Source: Roseitranquillus sediminis (GTDB lineage: Bacteria; Pseudomonadota; Alphaproteobacteria; Rhodobacterales; Rhodobacteraceae). Taken from it: a stretch of 64,000 nt of DNA. This document shows, one piece after another, positions 8,976 to 16,407 of this stretch; positions within the stretch are counted from its first letter, which is position 1, and each line of letters opens with the position of its first letter. The translations under genes and the position numbers were made by a program. The stretch spans positions 144,330 to 208,329 of the forward strand of contig NZ_JAFFOB010000025.1 of the NCBI RefSeq assembly GCF_016918935.1. Reading direction: 5' to 3'. Below the pieces are notes generated by a model. It worked only from the letters and a program-made list of their open reading frames with translations, had not been told where the DNA came from and did no database searches.

Positions 8976-10325
8976 ATGCGGCGGCGGATCTGGGGCTGGA
9001 TGATGTTCGACTGGGCCAGCCAGCCCTATGCGACACTGCTCCTGACGTTCATCTTCGCCCCCTACTTCGCGACGGTGGTCGGCGACCCGGTGCGGGCGCA
9101 GACGCTGTGGGGGGCGATGCTGGGCGTCGTCGGCATCTGCATCGCGCTGCTGGCCCCGGTTCTGGGCGCGGTGGCCGATTCCTCGGGCCGGCGAACGCCG
9201 TGGATCGTGACGTTCTCGGTCATCTACACGGTCGCGGCCTTCGCGCTGTGGTGGGCGGTCCCGGCATCGGAGAACGTCATCTGGATCCTCGTCGTCTTCG
9301 GCGCCGGCCTGTGGGGGATGGAGTTCGCCACGGTCTTCACCAACGCGATGCTGCCCGACCTCGGCGCGCGCGAGGAGATCGGGCGCATCAGTGGCACGGG
9401 GATGGCCTGGGGCTATGCCGGCGGCGTCCTGTCGTTGATCTTCGTGCTGCTGCTCCTGGCCGAGAACGACGGAGGCACGACCCTTCTCGGCGGGCCGCCG
9501 ATCCTCGGCCTCGATCCCGCCGAACGCGAGGGGACGCGCGCCGTCGGGCCGTTTACCGCGCTCTGGTACCTGGTCTTCATGATCCCGTTCTTCCTGTGGG
9601 TGCGCGAGGCGCCCGGGCGGCGGGTCCGTCCGCGGGTGCTGCAGGGCCTCGCCGACCTGGGACGGACCCTGCGTCGGCTGCCGTCGAATCCCAGCCTCGG
9701 CGCCTATCTCGCCTCGTCGATGTTCTACCGCGACGCGCTCACCGGCATGTACACCTTCGGCGGCATCTACGCGACCGGAGTGCTGGGCTGGTCGGTGATC
9801 GACACCGGCATCTTCGGCATCCTCGCGGCGACCTCGGCGGGCGTTTTCTGCTGGATCGGCGGCCGGGCCGACAGCACCTTCGGGCCGAAGCCGGTCATCA
9901 TCGCCGGCATCGTCGTGCTGATCGTGACCGGCATCGTGGCGATCGCGACCTCGCGCGGCAGCGTCTTCGGTATCGCCGTGCCGGCAGAATCTGCGCTGCC
10001 GGACATCACGTTCTACTTCGTCGGAATGGCGATCGGCGCCGCCGGCGGCATCGTTCAGGCGGCGAGCCGGACGATGCTGGTGCGGCAGGCGGACGTGACG
10101 CGGATGACCGAGGCGTTCGGCCTCTACGCGCTGGCCGGCAAGGCGACGTCGTTCCTGGCGCCCGCTAGCATAGCGATCGTCACGGATGCAACAGGCAGCC
10201 AGAGAGCGGGCATCGCGCCGCTGATACTTCTCTTCCTGATCGGTCTCGTTCTGCTACTCTGGGTCAAACCGGACGGAAAACGAGCAGTCACATGGTCCGC
10301 CGCGCCCTCGCCCAACTCGCCCTGA
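8976..10325 (+). CDS. MFS transporter, UMF1/ATG22-like family
   Basis: This is a 449-residue polytopic inner-membrane transporter with about 12 hydrophobic segments. It begins RRRIWGWMMFDWASQPYATL, the signature of the UMF1 (unknown major facilitator 1) family related to fungal vacuolar amino-acid effluxer ATG22, and has the MFS loop ADSSGRRTPW after TM2. The substrate is unknown, though peptide-derived amino acid or sugar efflux would fit the family. Its 3' end overlaps mepA by 34 bp, suggesting translational coupling to a murein hydrolase and hence a possible cell-wall recycling link (inference). Confidence 0.88.
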   Translation: MRRRIWGWMMFDWASQPYATLLLTFIFAPYFATVVGDPVRAQTLWGAMLGVVGICIALLAPVLGAVADSSGRRTPWIVTFSVIYTVAAFALWWAVPASENVIWILVVFGAGLWGMEFATVFTNAMLPDLGAREEIGRISGTGMAWGYAGGVLSLIFVLLLLAENDGGTTLLGGPPILGLDPAEREGTRAVGPFTALWYLVFMIPFFLWVREAPGRRVRPRVLQGLADLGRTLRRLPSNPSLGAYLASSMFYRDALTGMYTFGGIYATGVLGWSVIDTGIFGILAATSAGVFCWIGGRADSTFGPKPVIIAGIVVLIVTGIVAIATSRGSVFGIAVPAESALPDITFYFVGMAIGAAGGIVQAASRTMLVRQADVTRMTEAFGLYALAGKATSFLAPASIAIVTDATGSQRAGIAPLILLFLIGLVLLLWVKPDGKRAVTWSAAPSPNSP

Positions 10326-11161
10326 TCTCGCTTGCCCTGCTGACGGCGCTGCCGGCCGCGGCCCAGACCCCGGCCAAGGAACTCTTTGGCCGGCAACAGG
10401 CGGGTTCACCGCACCGGCCGCACCCGCTCGGCAGCTATTCCCGGGGCTGCCTCGCCGGTGCGGTCCCGCTGGCCGAGACGGGACCCACCTGGCAGGCGAT
10501 GCGCCTCAGCCGCAACCGCAACTGGGCCTTTCCCGAAACGCTGACGTTCATCGACCGCCTGTCGCGCTTCGCGGCGCGCCTGCCGGGGTGGAACGGCCTC
10601 TACATCGGCGATATGTCGCAGCCGCGCGGCGGCCCCATGCTGACCGGACACGCCAGCCATCAGACCGGCCTTGATATCGACATCTGGCTTCGCCCCGCGA
10701 CTAACCTGCGCCTGACGCCGCGCGAGCGAGAGGAGGTCTCGTCGATCTCGTTGCAGCGATCCAGGGGGGCGTTCGTCAACGACAGCTGGACGCCGGCGCA
10801 TCACGAACTGCTGAAGGCGGCTGCGAGCGATCCGGCCGTGGCGCGGATCTTCATCTTCCCCGGCGCCAAGGTCCAGATGTGTCGCGACGCCCGCGGCGAC
10901 CGCGCTTGGCTGCGCAAGATCCGTCCCTGGTGGGGTCATGATACCCACTTCCACGTGCGTCTCGCCTGCCCGCGCGGGATGAGCGGCTGCGTCGATCAGG
11001 ACCCGCCGCCGCCGGGCGACGGCTGCGACGACGCAGTGGCCTGGGCCAACAATATCCTGAACCCGCCGCCGCCCGACCCGAATGCACCGCCGCCGCGCCC
11101 CCGGCGAGACCTGACGCTCGCCGACCTGCCGCAGGAATGCGCCTCCGTTCTCTCGCGCTGA
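10292..11161 (+). CDS. mepA: Penicillin-insensitive murein endopeptidase MepA
   Basis: This periplasmic LAS-family zinc peptidase cleaves D-alanyl-meso-DAP cross-links in peptidoglycan. The 289-residue protein has a signal peptide (1-24, ending AAA), the metal site TGHASHQTGLDIDIW, and the second metal/catalytic motif WWGHDTHFHVRLAC, as in E. coli MepA. A proline-rich tail (NPPPPDPNAPPPRPRRD) may span or contact the wall. It overlaps the MFS gene upstream and the phytase-like gene downstream (25 bp), so the three form one operon. Confidence 0.94.
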   Translation: MVRRALAQLALISLALLTALPAAAQTPAKELFGRQQAGSPHRPHPLGSYSRGCLAGAVPLAETGPTWQAMRLSRNRNWAFPETLTFIDRLSRFAARLPGWNGLYIGDMSQPRGGPMLTGHASHQTGLDIDIWLRPATNLRLTPREREEVSSISLQRSRGAFVNDSWTPAHHELLKAAASDPAVARIFIFPGAKVQMCRDARGDRAWLRKIRPWWGHDTHFHVRLACPRGMSGCVDQDPPPPGDGCDDAVAWANNILNPPPPDPNAPPPRPRRDLTLADLPQECASVLSR

Positions 11162-12027
11162 TCGCGGCGCTCCTCCTCGCTGCCTGCGGCCGCGTGCCGG
11201 CGCAGACCGGACCGGCAGTGTTCGTCGGCAGCTACGACCTGACCATCGCGCAGGAGTGGTTCGGCGGCTTCTCGGGCTTCGACACGCCCGACGGGCGGAC
11301 CTTCGCGATGATCTCCGACCGTGGCTTCCTCGTCACCGGCAGCCTTCTTCGGCTGGGCGAGCGGATCATCGGCATCGGCGACCGCGTGATCCGCACGTTC
11401 GAACCGCCGGAAGGCGGCTGGCCGATGATCGGCGGCGAAAAGATCGCCGTCGACACAGAGGGGCTGGTGCTCGACGGCGGCGACCTCTTCGTCTCGTTCG
11501 AGGTGATCCACGAGGTCTGGCGCTATTCCCTCACCGGCGGCACGCCGGTGCGCCTGCCAAGCCATCCGGACTTCGCCGCCCTCCGCTACAACGGCTCATT
11601 CGAGGCGCTGGCGATGGACGGAAACGGCGACCTCGTCGTTCTGCCCGAGCGGCCGGAGCGCTGGGGACGGGGCTTCCACCTCTGGCGCTGGGACGGAAGC
11701 GCGTGGCGCCGCGACGGACGCCTGCCGGACCGCGACCGTTACCGCGCCGTCGGCGCCGACTTCGGCCCCGACGGGCGTCTCTACCTGCTGGAGCGGCGGC
11801 TCGGCCTCTGGGGCTTCGCTTCGCGCATCCGCAGCTTCGCCTACGAGGACGGCGGCTGGACAGACGAAGGGCTGGTGCTCGAGAGCGAAGCCGGCCGCCA
11901 CGGCAACCTCGAGGGCCTCGCCGTCTGGCGCGATGCGGGAGGCCGGCTGCGGCTGACGATGACCACCGACAACAACTTCAAGTGGTTCCAGCGCAACGAG
12001 CTGGTGGAGTACGCGGTGCCGGAGTGA
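11137..12027 (+). CDS. Esterase-like activity of phytase family lipoprotein
   Basis: This 296-residue predicted lipoprotein has a signal peptide ending in lipobox LLAAC (Cys about residue 17), then a beta-propeller-like domain of the phytase-like esterase family: FGGFSGFDTPDGRTFAMISDRG, EGLVLDGGDLFVSFE and FEALAMDGNGDLVVLPER. Family members are annotated from alkaline-phosphatase/phytase-like esterase activity; the true substrate here is not known. It overlaps mepA by 25 bp, completing an envelope-directed operon. Confidence 0.85.
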   Translation: MRLRSLALIAALLLAACGRVPAQTGPAVFVGSYDLTIAQEWFGGFSGFDTPDGRTFAMISDRGFLVTGSLLRLGERIIGIGDRVIRTFEPPEGGWPMIGGEKIAVDTEGLVLDGGDLFVSFEVIHEVWRYSLTGGTPVRLPSHPDFAALRYNGSFEALAMDGNGDLVVLPERPERWGRGFHLWRWDGSAWRRDGRLPDRDRYRAVGADFGPDGRLYLLERRLGLWGFASRIRSFAYEDGGWTDEGLVLESEAGRHGNLEGLAVWRDAGGRLRLTMTTDNNFKWFQRNELVEYAVPE

Positions 12028-12028
12028 C

Positions 12029-12057
12029 TTGATGCGGCGCGCGGCCGGCGGTATAGG
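12029..12057 (+). promoter_or_regulatory. Promoter of yhhQ
   Basis: TTGATG at 12029-12034 and TATAGG at 12052-12057 have a 17-bp spacer and begin 2 bp after the previous stop. The predicted transcript starts near 12063-12065, giving a roughly 50-nt leader. Confidence 0.55.
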
Positions 12058-12061
12058 CCCC

Positions 12062-12109
12062 GCGTCCCTGCGCGGGACCAAGTCTCCGCCACCTTGCCAA
12101 AACGGACGC
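12062..12109 (+). promoter_or_regulatory. Mutually exclusive hairpins in the yhhQ leader
   Basis: GTCCC (12064-12068) pairs with GGGAC (12074-12078) in a tight 5-bp hairpin. The overlapping GCGTCC (12062-12067) can instead pair with GGACGC (12104-12109), which contains the GGA that serves as Shine-Dalgarno for ATG 12115. The two pairings exclude each other, as in a translational switch. No known preQ1 consensus was recognised. Confidence 0.3.
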
Positions 12110-12114
12110 CTCAC

Positions 12115-12735
12115 ATGCCCCGCCTCCTCCCCGGCATCATCGCCATGGCCGCCATCGTCGTGGCGTCCAACATCCTGGTGCAGTTCCTGTTCGGCCAGTG
12201 GCTGACCTGGGGCGCGTTCACCTATCCGCTGGCATTCCTCGTCACCGACGTGATGAACCGGGTCTATGGCCCGGCGACGGCGCGGCGCGTGGTCTATGCC
12301 GGCTTTCTCACCGGGCTCGCGTGCTCCTTCGTGGGCACGCAGATCGAGGGCGCTTTCGGCCCGCTCGTGACCTGGCGCATCGCGATCGCTTCCGGAACGG
12401 CGTTTCTCACCGCTCAACTCATTGATGTTGCTGCATTCGACAGGCTGCGTGGCGGTCGCTGGTGGCGGGCGCCGCTGGTCTCGACGCTGATCGGATCGGC
12501 GCTCGACACGGCGATCTTCTTCACTCTCGCCTTCGCCGGATCGCTCGCGTTCCTCGAGCCAGGCAACGACGTGGCGTGGGCGAACGAGGCGGTGCCGCTT
12601 CTCGGGCAGGGGCCGCTCATGCCGCTCTGGATCTCGCTCGCGGTGGCGGACTGGAGCGTCAAGCTTCTGCTCGCCTTGCTGGCGCTTGTCCCGTTTCGCG
12701 TCATCGTGAGACAGCTTCAGGTAAGGCCGGTCTGA
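12115..12735 (+). CDS. yhhQ: Queuosine precursor transporter YhhQ/VUT family
   Basis: This 206-residue inner-membrane protein of the VUT-1 family imports queuine or preQ1-type precursors for tRNA queuosine. About six membrane segments are visible, with the family motifs ILVQFLFGQWLTWGAFTYPL and FLVTDVMNRVYGP. The frame is open to TTG 12094, but ATG 12115 fits the family and has GGA 8 nt upstream. It is transcribed alone from a clear promoter, with possible riboswitch-like leader structure. Confidence 0.92.
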   Translation: MPRLLPGIIAMAAIVVASNILVQFLFGQWLTWGAFTYPLAFLVTDVMNRVYGPATARRVVYAGFLTGLACSFVGTQIEGAFGPLVTWRIAIASGTAFLTAQLIDVAAFDRLRGGRWWRAPLVSTLIGSALDTAIFFTLAFAGSLAFLEPGNDVAWANEAVPLLGQGPLMPLWISLAVADWSVKLLLALLALVPFRVIVRQLQVRPV

Positions 12736-12806
12736 TTTTCTTTGACAGATGGCCCGGTCGCACCCACCTTCAGCCTGTCGGAAACATTCAGAAAGGAGGT
12801 GGTCCA

Positions 12807-12863
12807 GTGTCGAGAGTGATATTGGAGAGCGTGGTTGGGACAGTCGGGAGGATTGTCGCCTGA
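12807..12863 (+). CDS. 18-residue small ORF with a 16S-tail-complementary RBS
   Basis: GTG 12807 to TGA 12861 encodes MSRVILESVVGTVGRIVA. It is preceded by AGAAAGGAGGTGGTCCAG (12790-12807), which can pair with the whole 3' end of alphaproteobacterial 16S rRNA (GGAUCACCUCCUUUCU) with a single G-U wobble; the AGGAGG core ends 7 nt before the start. The length, excellent start signal and compact structured locus argue for a translated leader or a short protein rather than chance. The peptide is hydrophobic with no domain match I know. It sits between yhhQ and arfB and is followed by an intrinsic terminator, so it forms its own short transcript. Confidence 0.6.
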   Translation: MSRVILESVVGTVGRIVA

Positions 12864-12943
12864 GGGCAGCCCCTCGAGCGAACCACTCCTGATTGGGCCG
12901 CGGTCGTACCGACCCTAACTGGCCCATCTCCATCAGAACTCGG

Positions 12944-12978
12944 AGGGCCGCCTGCCAGGGCGGCCCTTTCCGTTTTTT
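12944..12978 (+). terminator. Intrinsic terminator of the sORF transcript
   Basis: AGGGCCGCC (12944-12952) pairs with GGCGGCCCT (12959-12967) around a 6-nt loop and is followed by TTCCGTTTTTT. This is a textbook rho-independent terminator, placed 70 bp before arfB. Confidence 0.9.
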
Positions 12979-13050
12979 GCAAATTCGTTGAAGATTTCGC
13001 GGCCGGTCTTACAAGTTCGTGCAAGTCTTTCATGACCCCCGAGGTGCCCC

Positions 13051-13467
13051 TTGCTGCGCGTCACCGACCGCATCGCGATCGAGGACTGGGAACTCGTCGA
13101 GCACTTCGTCCGCTCGGGCGGCCCCGGCGGGCAGAACGTCAACAAGGTCTCCACCGCGGTCGAGCTGCGGTTCGAGGCGGAGCGGTCGCCGAACCTGCCG
13201 GACCCCGTCAAGCGCCGCCTGCGCCGCCTCGCCGGGCGCCGCTGGACCTCGGACGGTGCGATCGTCCTGCAGGTGTCCGACACCCGCAGCCAGTCGCGCA
13301 ACCGCGAGCTGGCGCGCGAGCGGCTGGCCGAGTTGATCCGCCGCGCCACCGAGACACCGAAGCGCCGCGTGCCGACGCGGCCCACGCTCGCCTCCAAACG
13401 CCGACGGCTGGAGGCGAAGAAGCAGCGGGGCGAGGTCAAGTCGCTAAGGGGGCGCGTGGAGGACTGA
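13051..13467 (+). CDS. arfB: Alternative ribosome-rescue peptidyl-tRNA hydrolase ArfB
   Basis: ArfB (YaeJ/ICT1) hydrolyses peptidyl-tRNA on ribosomes stalled without a stop codon. The 138-residue protein has the catalytic GGQ in SGGPGGQNVNKVST (about 24-37) and the basic C-terminal tail (ASKRRRLEAKKQ) that enters the empty mRNA channel. It starts with TTG 13051, since a stop lies in frame at 13033 and GAGG is 6 nt upstream. It is separated from the upstream sORF by a strong terminator, so it needs its own promoter. Confidence 0.93.
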   Translation: MLRVTDRIAIEDWELVEHFVRSGGPGGQNVNKVSTAVELRFEAERSPNLPDPVKRRLRRLAGRRWTSDGAIVLQVSDTRSQSRNRELARERLAELIRRATETPKRRVPTRPTLASKRRRLEAKKQRGEVKSLRGRVED

Positions 13468-13593
13468 GGCGTCCCCGTCGCCCGCGGCAGCAGGAGGATT
13501 TTCCCGCCGAGATTCACGTGTATCCTGCCGGCAGAGCCGAGGCCACGGCTCGCTCGCTGGAGGGCATGGAACATGGCCTGGAGGAGATATACG

Positions 13594-14079
13594 ATGAACA
13601 GAACGGCTTTCGCCATCGCCGGCGCGATGACCTGCCTCGCTGTCGCGAGTGCGGCGCTGGCGCAGCAGCAGTCCGGCGCAGTCGGCTCCGGGCCGCCCGA
13701 GGACGTGTCGCTCGAAGTCACCGTAGGCCCCGAGGGTCCGAGTCTGTCGCAAAGCGAGTTCCGGCTCGCACATGGCGGGTACTATCGCTTCAACCTGGTC
13801 TGCCCCACCGACGTGGAGAACGAGGCCGGCATCAGCTTTCACGCCCCGGAGCTGATGGAGAACGTGCACATCCGGATCGTCAGCGTCGCCGATCCGGACA
13901 GCGACGACGAGATCAACTTCCACATGCAGGGGCTGAACTTCAGGTCGATCGACTGCGAGGGGCTGGGGGCATCGGCCCGGTTCAGCTTTCACCCGATGCG
14001 GGCTGGAACCTACCCCTTCACGGTGACGGACTCGGCCGAACCGCCGAACGAGGCTTCGGGCGAGGTTATCGTGGAGTGA
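13594..14079 (+). CDS. Secreted protein of unknown function
   Basis: This 161-residue exported protein has signal peptide MNRTAFAIAGAMTCLAVASA ending ALA (about residue 23). The mature part is acidic and beta-rich, with two cysteines (NLVCPTDVE and SIDCEGLG) that may form a disulfide, and C-terminal PFTVTDSAEPPNEASGEVIVE resembling a cupredoxin-like edge strand. No copper ligand set can be assigned with confidence, and I do not recognise the family. ATG 13594 is chosen because GAGGAG lies 8 nt upstream and the signal peptide starts there. It converges on a DUF305 gene. Confidence 0.7.
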   Translation: MNRTAFAIAGAMTCLAVASAALAQQQSGAVGSGPPEDVSLEVTVGPEGPSLSQSEFRLAHGGYYRFNLVCPTDVENEAGISFHAPELMENVHIRIVSVADPDSDDEINFHMQGLNFRSIDCEGLGASARFSFHPMRAGTYPFTVTDSAEPPNEASGEVIVE

Positions 14080-14093
14080 CCTCGGCCTGAGGT

Positions 14094-14126
14094 CCGGGCC
14101 GGCCGCCGCGCAAGCGGCCGGCCCGG
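14094..14126. terminator. 13-bp GC hairpin between convergent genes
   Basis: CCGGGCCGGCCGC (14094-14106) pairs perfectly with GCGGCCGGCCCGG (14114-14126) around a 7-nt loop. It lies between two convergent stop codons and probably ends transcription from both sides, although neither side has a T-run. Confidence 0.6.
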
Positions 14127-14131
14127 CGTCG

Positions 14132-14536
14132 CTACTGCGGCTCCTGCCGGGCGAGCCAGTCGCGCAGGAACGCAATTTCCTGTTGCTGCGTCTCGATGAT
14201 CTGCGCCGCGAGTTCCCTGAGCTCCGGGTCCTGACCGTATTCCAGCACGATCTCGGCCATCGCCACCGCGCCCTCGTGGTGCGGGATCATGCCGCGGGCG
14301 AAGTCGATGTCGGGATCGCCGGAAAGGCCGGCGGACATGTCGGCGTGCATGCGCTCGTTCGCCGCGCGGAGCGCCGCGCTCGCGGTATCGTCAGCCGCCG
14401 CGGGCGACGGCGCGTGATCCTCGTGCCGTGCCGGATCGCCGTGATCCATTCCGGTTCCCGCCAGACCCCGGTCCTGTGCCTGGGCGGCGGCGGCGAAAGC
14501 CGCAACGGCGATGGTGATGGTGCCTGTCCTGAACAT
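14132..14536 (-). CDS. DUF305 domain exported protein
   Basis: This 134-residue exported protein has a signal peptide (1-20, cleavage after AQA), a His/Asp-rich linker ([14 protein letters not shown]), and the DUF305 ferritin-like helix pair with motif [23 protein letters not shown]305 proteins often accompany copper-handling genes, and histidine/methionine-rich linkers fit metal binding (family knowledge, not proof). ATG 14536 has AGGAG upstream and directly starts the signal peptide. Confidence 0.88.
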   Translation of the reverse strand: MFRTGTITIAVAAFAAAAQAQDRGLAGTGMDHGDPARHEDHAPSPAAADDTASAALRAANERMHADMSAGLSGDPDIDFARGMIPHHEGAVAMAEIVLEYGQDPELRELAAQIIETQQQEIAFLRDWLARQEPQ

Positions 14537-14879
14537 GTAGAATTTCTCCTTCACGGGTTCGTCGGCCCCAATGTACGCCGTCCGTCTCCGCCAGTCAGGG
14601 GCAAGGCGGTCGTCCACATCAGAAATGGCCGGCGCGTTCGTCTGGCGCTGGTCCGCATCGGTCTGGTCTCCTCGTCGTTCCAGTCGCCGCTCTGGACGGT
14701 GTCCCATCGGGTCATGTCGGGACCGGCCCGGGCGCCGGCACGAGGCGCAGCTCCGCGATCCAGGTCGCAGGCGGCCGGTCGCGGCAGCGGCAGTGCTGCG
14801 GCTTATCCGGCGTCAAGGGGTCGACGTGACGGCCCGAACGTTTAGGTTAGAACCTGTTCAGAAAAGACGGAGCAGATGC
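14537..14879. other. Intergenic region without a recognised gene
   Basis: These 343 bp separate the DUF305 gene (minus) from a 45-codon ORF (plus). They hold the DUF305 ribosome-binding site at the left end and presumably two divergent promoters. I see no conserved protein, tRNA-like fold or strong hairpin. Confidence 0.5.
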
Positions 14880-15017
14880 ATGCAAAGCCTTCGCGAGGCT
14901 TGGTTGCATATTTGGGACCAGATGAACCCGAGCGAGCCAGGCCCTCATTACCTCGCCACCTTCTTTGCCACCGCGATGGTGCTCTTCATCGTCGCGGTCC
15001 TCATCGGTCAGCTCTAG
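14880..15017 (+). CDS. Small single-pass membrane protein
   Basis: The 45-residue product MQSLREAWLHIWDQMNPSEP... has one C-terminal transmembrane helix (LATFFATAMVLFIVAVLIGQL) after a short amphipathic start. ATG 14880 has GGAG about 7 nt upstream. No family is recognised. A short hydrophobic protein with clear start signals and one clean helix is more likely real than chance. Confidence 0.6.
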   Translation: MQSLREAWLHIWDQMNPSEPGPHYLATFFATAMVLFIVAVLIGQL

Positions 15018-15026
15018 GAGCGGGCC

Positions 15027-16319
15027 TCAGACCAGGACCTCGAGCGGCGGCTGCGCGCCGACGCCGAAGACATCGCGGTAACGCTCGACCTCGGCGGCCG
15101 GACCGGTCGCCTTCAGCGGATTGTCGGAAAGCTTGACCGTGGGGCGGCCCTCGGCAGCGACGGCCTTGCAGACGAGGCTGAAGGGCGCCAGCGCATCCTG
15201 CGCGACGAGGCCTCGGAAGTCGTTGGTAAGCAGCGTGCCCCAGCCGAACGAGACGCGGGTGCGGCCCGAGAACCGCTGGTGCAGCTCGACGATGCGCTCC
15301 ACGTCGAGGCCGTCGGAGAAGATCACGAGCTTGTCGCGCGGGTCCTCGCCGCGGCTCTCCCACCAGCGGATCGCGGTTTCGCCGCCGACGACAGGGTCGC
15401 CCGAGTCGATGCGGATGCCGGTCCATCCGGCAAGCCAGTCGGGGGCGTTGTCGAGGAACTGCACCGTGCCGAAGGTGTCGGGCAGGATGACGCGGAGGTT
15501 GCCGTCATGCTCTTCCTGCCAGTCGGCGAGGACGCGGTAGGGGGCGGCGCGGAGCTCGGCCTCGTCATCGGCGAGGGCGGCATAGACCATCGGCAGCTCG
15601 TGCGCGTTGGTGCCGATCGCCTCGAGGTCGCGGCGCATGGCGATGAGGCAGTTGGAGGTGCCGGCGAAGTGCGGCCCGAGCCCCTCGATCATCGCCTGCA
15701 CGCACCAGTCCTGCCAGAGGAACGAGTGCCGTCGGCGGGTGCCGAAGTCCGCAATGCGAAGCCCCTCGATCCCGCGCAGGCGCTCGACCTTCTCCCAGAG
15801 CTTGGTCATGGCGCGGGCGTAGAGGACCTGCAGCTCGAAGCGGCCCATGTCGTGCACCACGGCGCGCGAGCGCAGCTCCATCAGGACGGCGAGCGCCGGG
15901 ATCTCCCACAGCATGACCTCGGGCCAAGCGCCCTCGAAGCTGAGCTCGTACTGCCCGTCGCGCACCTCAAGGTGGTAGGGCGGCAGCTGCACGTGCTCGA
16001 GCCAGTCCATGAACTCGGGCCGGAACATCTGGCGCTTGCCGTAGAAGGTGTTGCCGCGCATCCAGGTGCTCTCGCCGCGGGCGAGGCGGAGCGAGCGGAT
16101 GTGGTCGAGCTGCTCGCGCAGCTCGCCCTCGTCGATCAGCTCGGCGAGGCGGATGCGGCTGGTGCGATTGATGAGGCGGAAGGTGACGTTGACGTCGGGC
16201 CGGTTGCGGAACACCGACTGGCACATCAGGAGCTTGTAGAAGTCGGTATCGATGAGCGAGCGGACGATCGGGTCGATCTTCCACTTGTGGCTCCAGACCC
16301 GTTCGGCGATGTCGACCAC
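15027..16319 (-). CDS. pncB: Nicotinate phosphoribosyltransferase
   Basis: PncB converts nicotinate and PRPP to nicotinate mononucleotide in NAD salvage. The 430-residue enzyme has the hallmark [16 protein letters not shown] near the N-terminus, [16 protein letters not shown], the phosphoribosyl-binding [13 protein letters not shown], and [11 protein letters not shown] with [15 protein letters not shown] 16319 gives MVDIAERVW..., matching homologues; an ATG 42 bp further upstream is also in frame. It ends 9 bp from the small plus-strand ORF. pncA, the preceding step, lies beyond the sensor kinase on the same strand. Confidence 0.93.
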   Translation of the reverse strand: MVDIAERVWSHKWKIDPIVRSLIDTDFYKLLMCQSVFRNRPDVNVTFRLINRTSRIRLAELIDEGELREQLDHIRSLRLARGESTWMRGNTFYGKRQMFRPEFMDWLEHVQLPPYHLEVRDGQYELSFEGAWPEVMLWEIPALAVLMELRSRAVVHDMGRFELQVLYARAMTKLWEKVERLRGIEGLRIADFGTRRRHSFLWQDWCVQAMIEGLGPHFAGTSNCLIAMRRDLEAIGTNAHELPMVYAALADDEAELRAAPYRVLADWQEEHDGNLRVILPDTFGTVQFLDNAPDWLAGWTGIRIDSGDPVVGGETAIRWWESRGEDPRDKLVIFSDGLDVERIVELHQRFSGRTRVSFGWGTLLTNDFRGLVAQDALAPFSLVCKAVAAEGRPTVKLSDNPLKATGPAAEVERYRDVFGVGAQPPLEVLV

Positions 16320-16407
16320 GGCGCGCCCCCGTCCCCTGCGGCGGAACAGGTGATACGACATTGGCGGCCCGGGGCAAAGGCTTGCCGCGAATCGGCCAGC
16401 GCCGACG

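Larger units (their letters stand above)
12780..12978 (+). ncRNA. Structured short transcript carrying the sORF (dual-function or attenuator-like RNA)
   Basis: Downstream of the sORF lie three structures: GAGGG-CAGC-CCCTC (12862-12875) over the stop codon; an outer stem TGGGCC/GGCCCA (12894-12899 with 12921-12926) enclosing GGTCG/CGACC (12902-12906 with 12910-12914); and a terminator at 12944-12978. Between them AACCACTCCT (12881-12890) resembles the 16S rRNA tail and can pair with the AGGAGGTGGT of the ribosome-binding site with one bulged G. A TTGACA at 12742-12747 may be the -35; the matching -10 is weak and the 5' end is approximate. Confidence 0.5.

Noticed and set aside
12062-12114. Standard preQ1-I riboswitch before yhhQ
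   Set aside because: The characteristic loop and A-rich tail of the preQ1-I consensus are not present; kept only as an unclassified leader structure.
14876-15136. 86-codon frame overlapping the 45-codon membrane ORF
   Set aside because: Arg/Pro-rich shadow frame; the neighbouring frame encodes a clean transmembrane helix.
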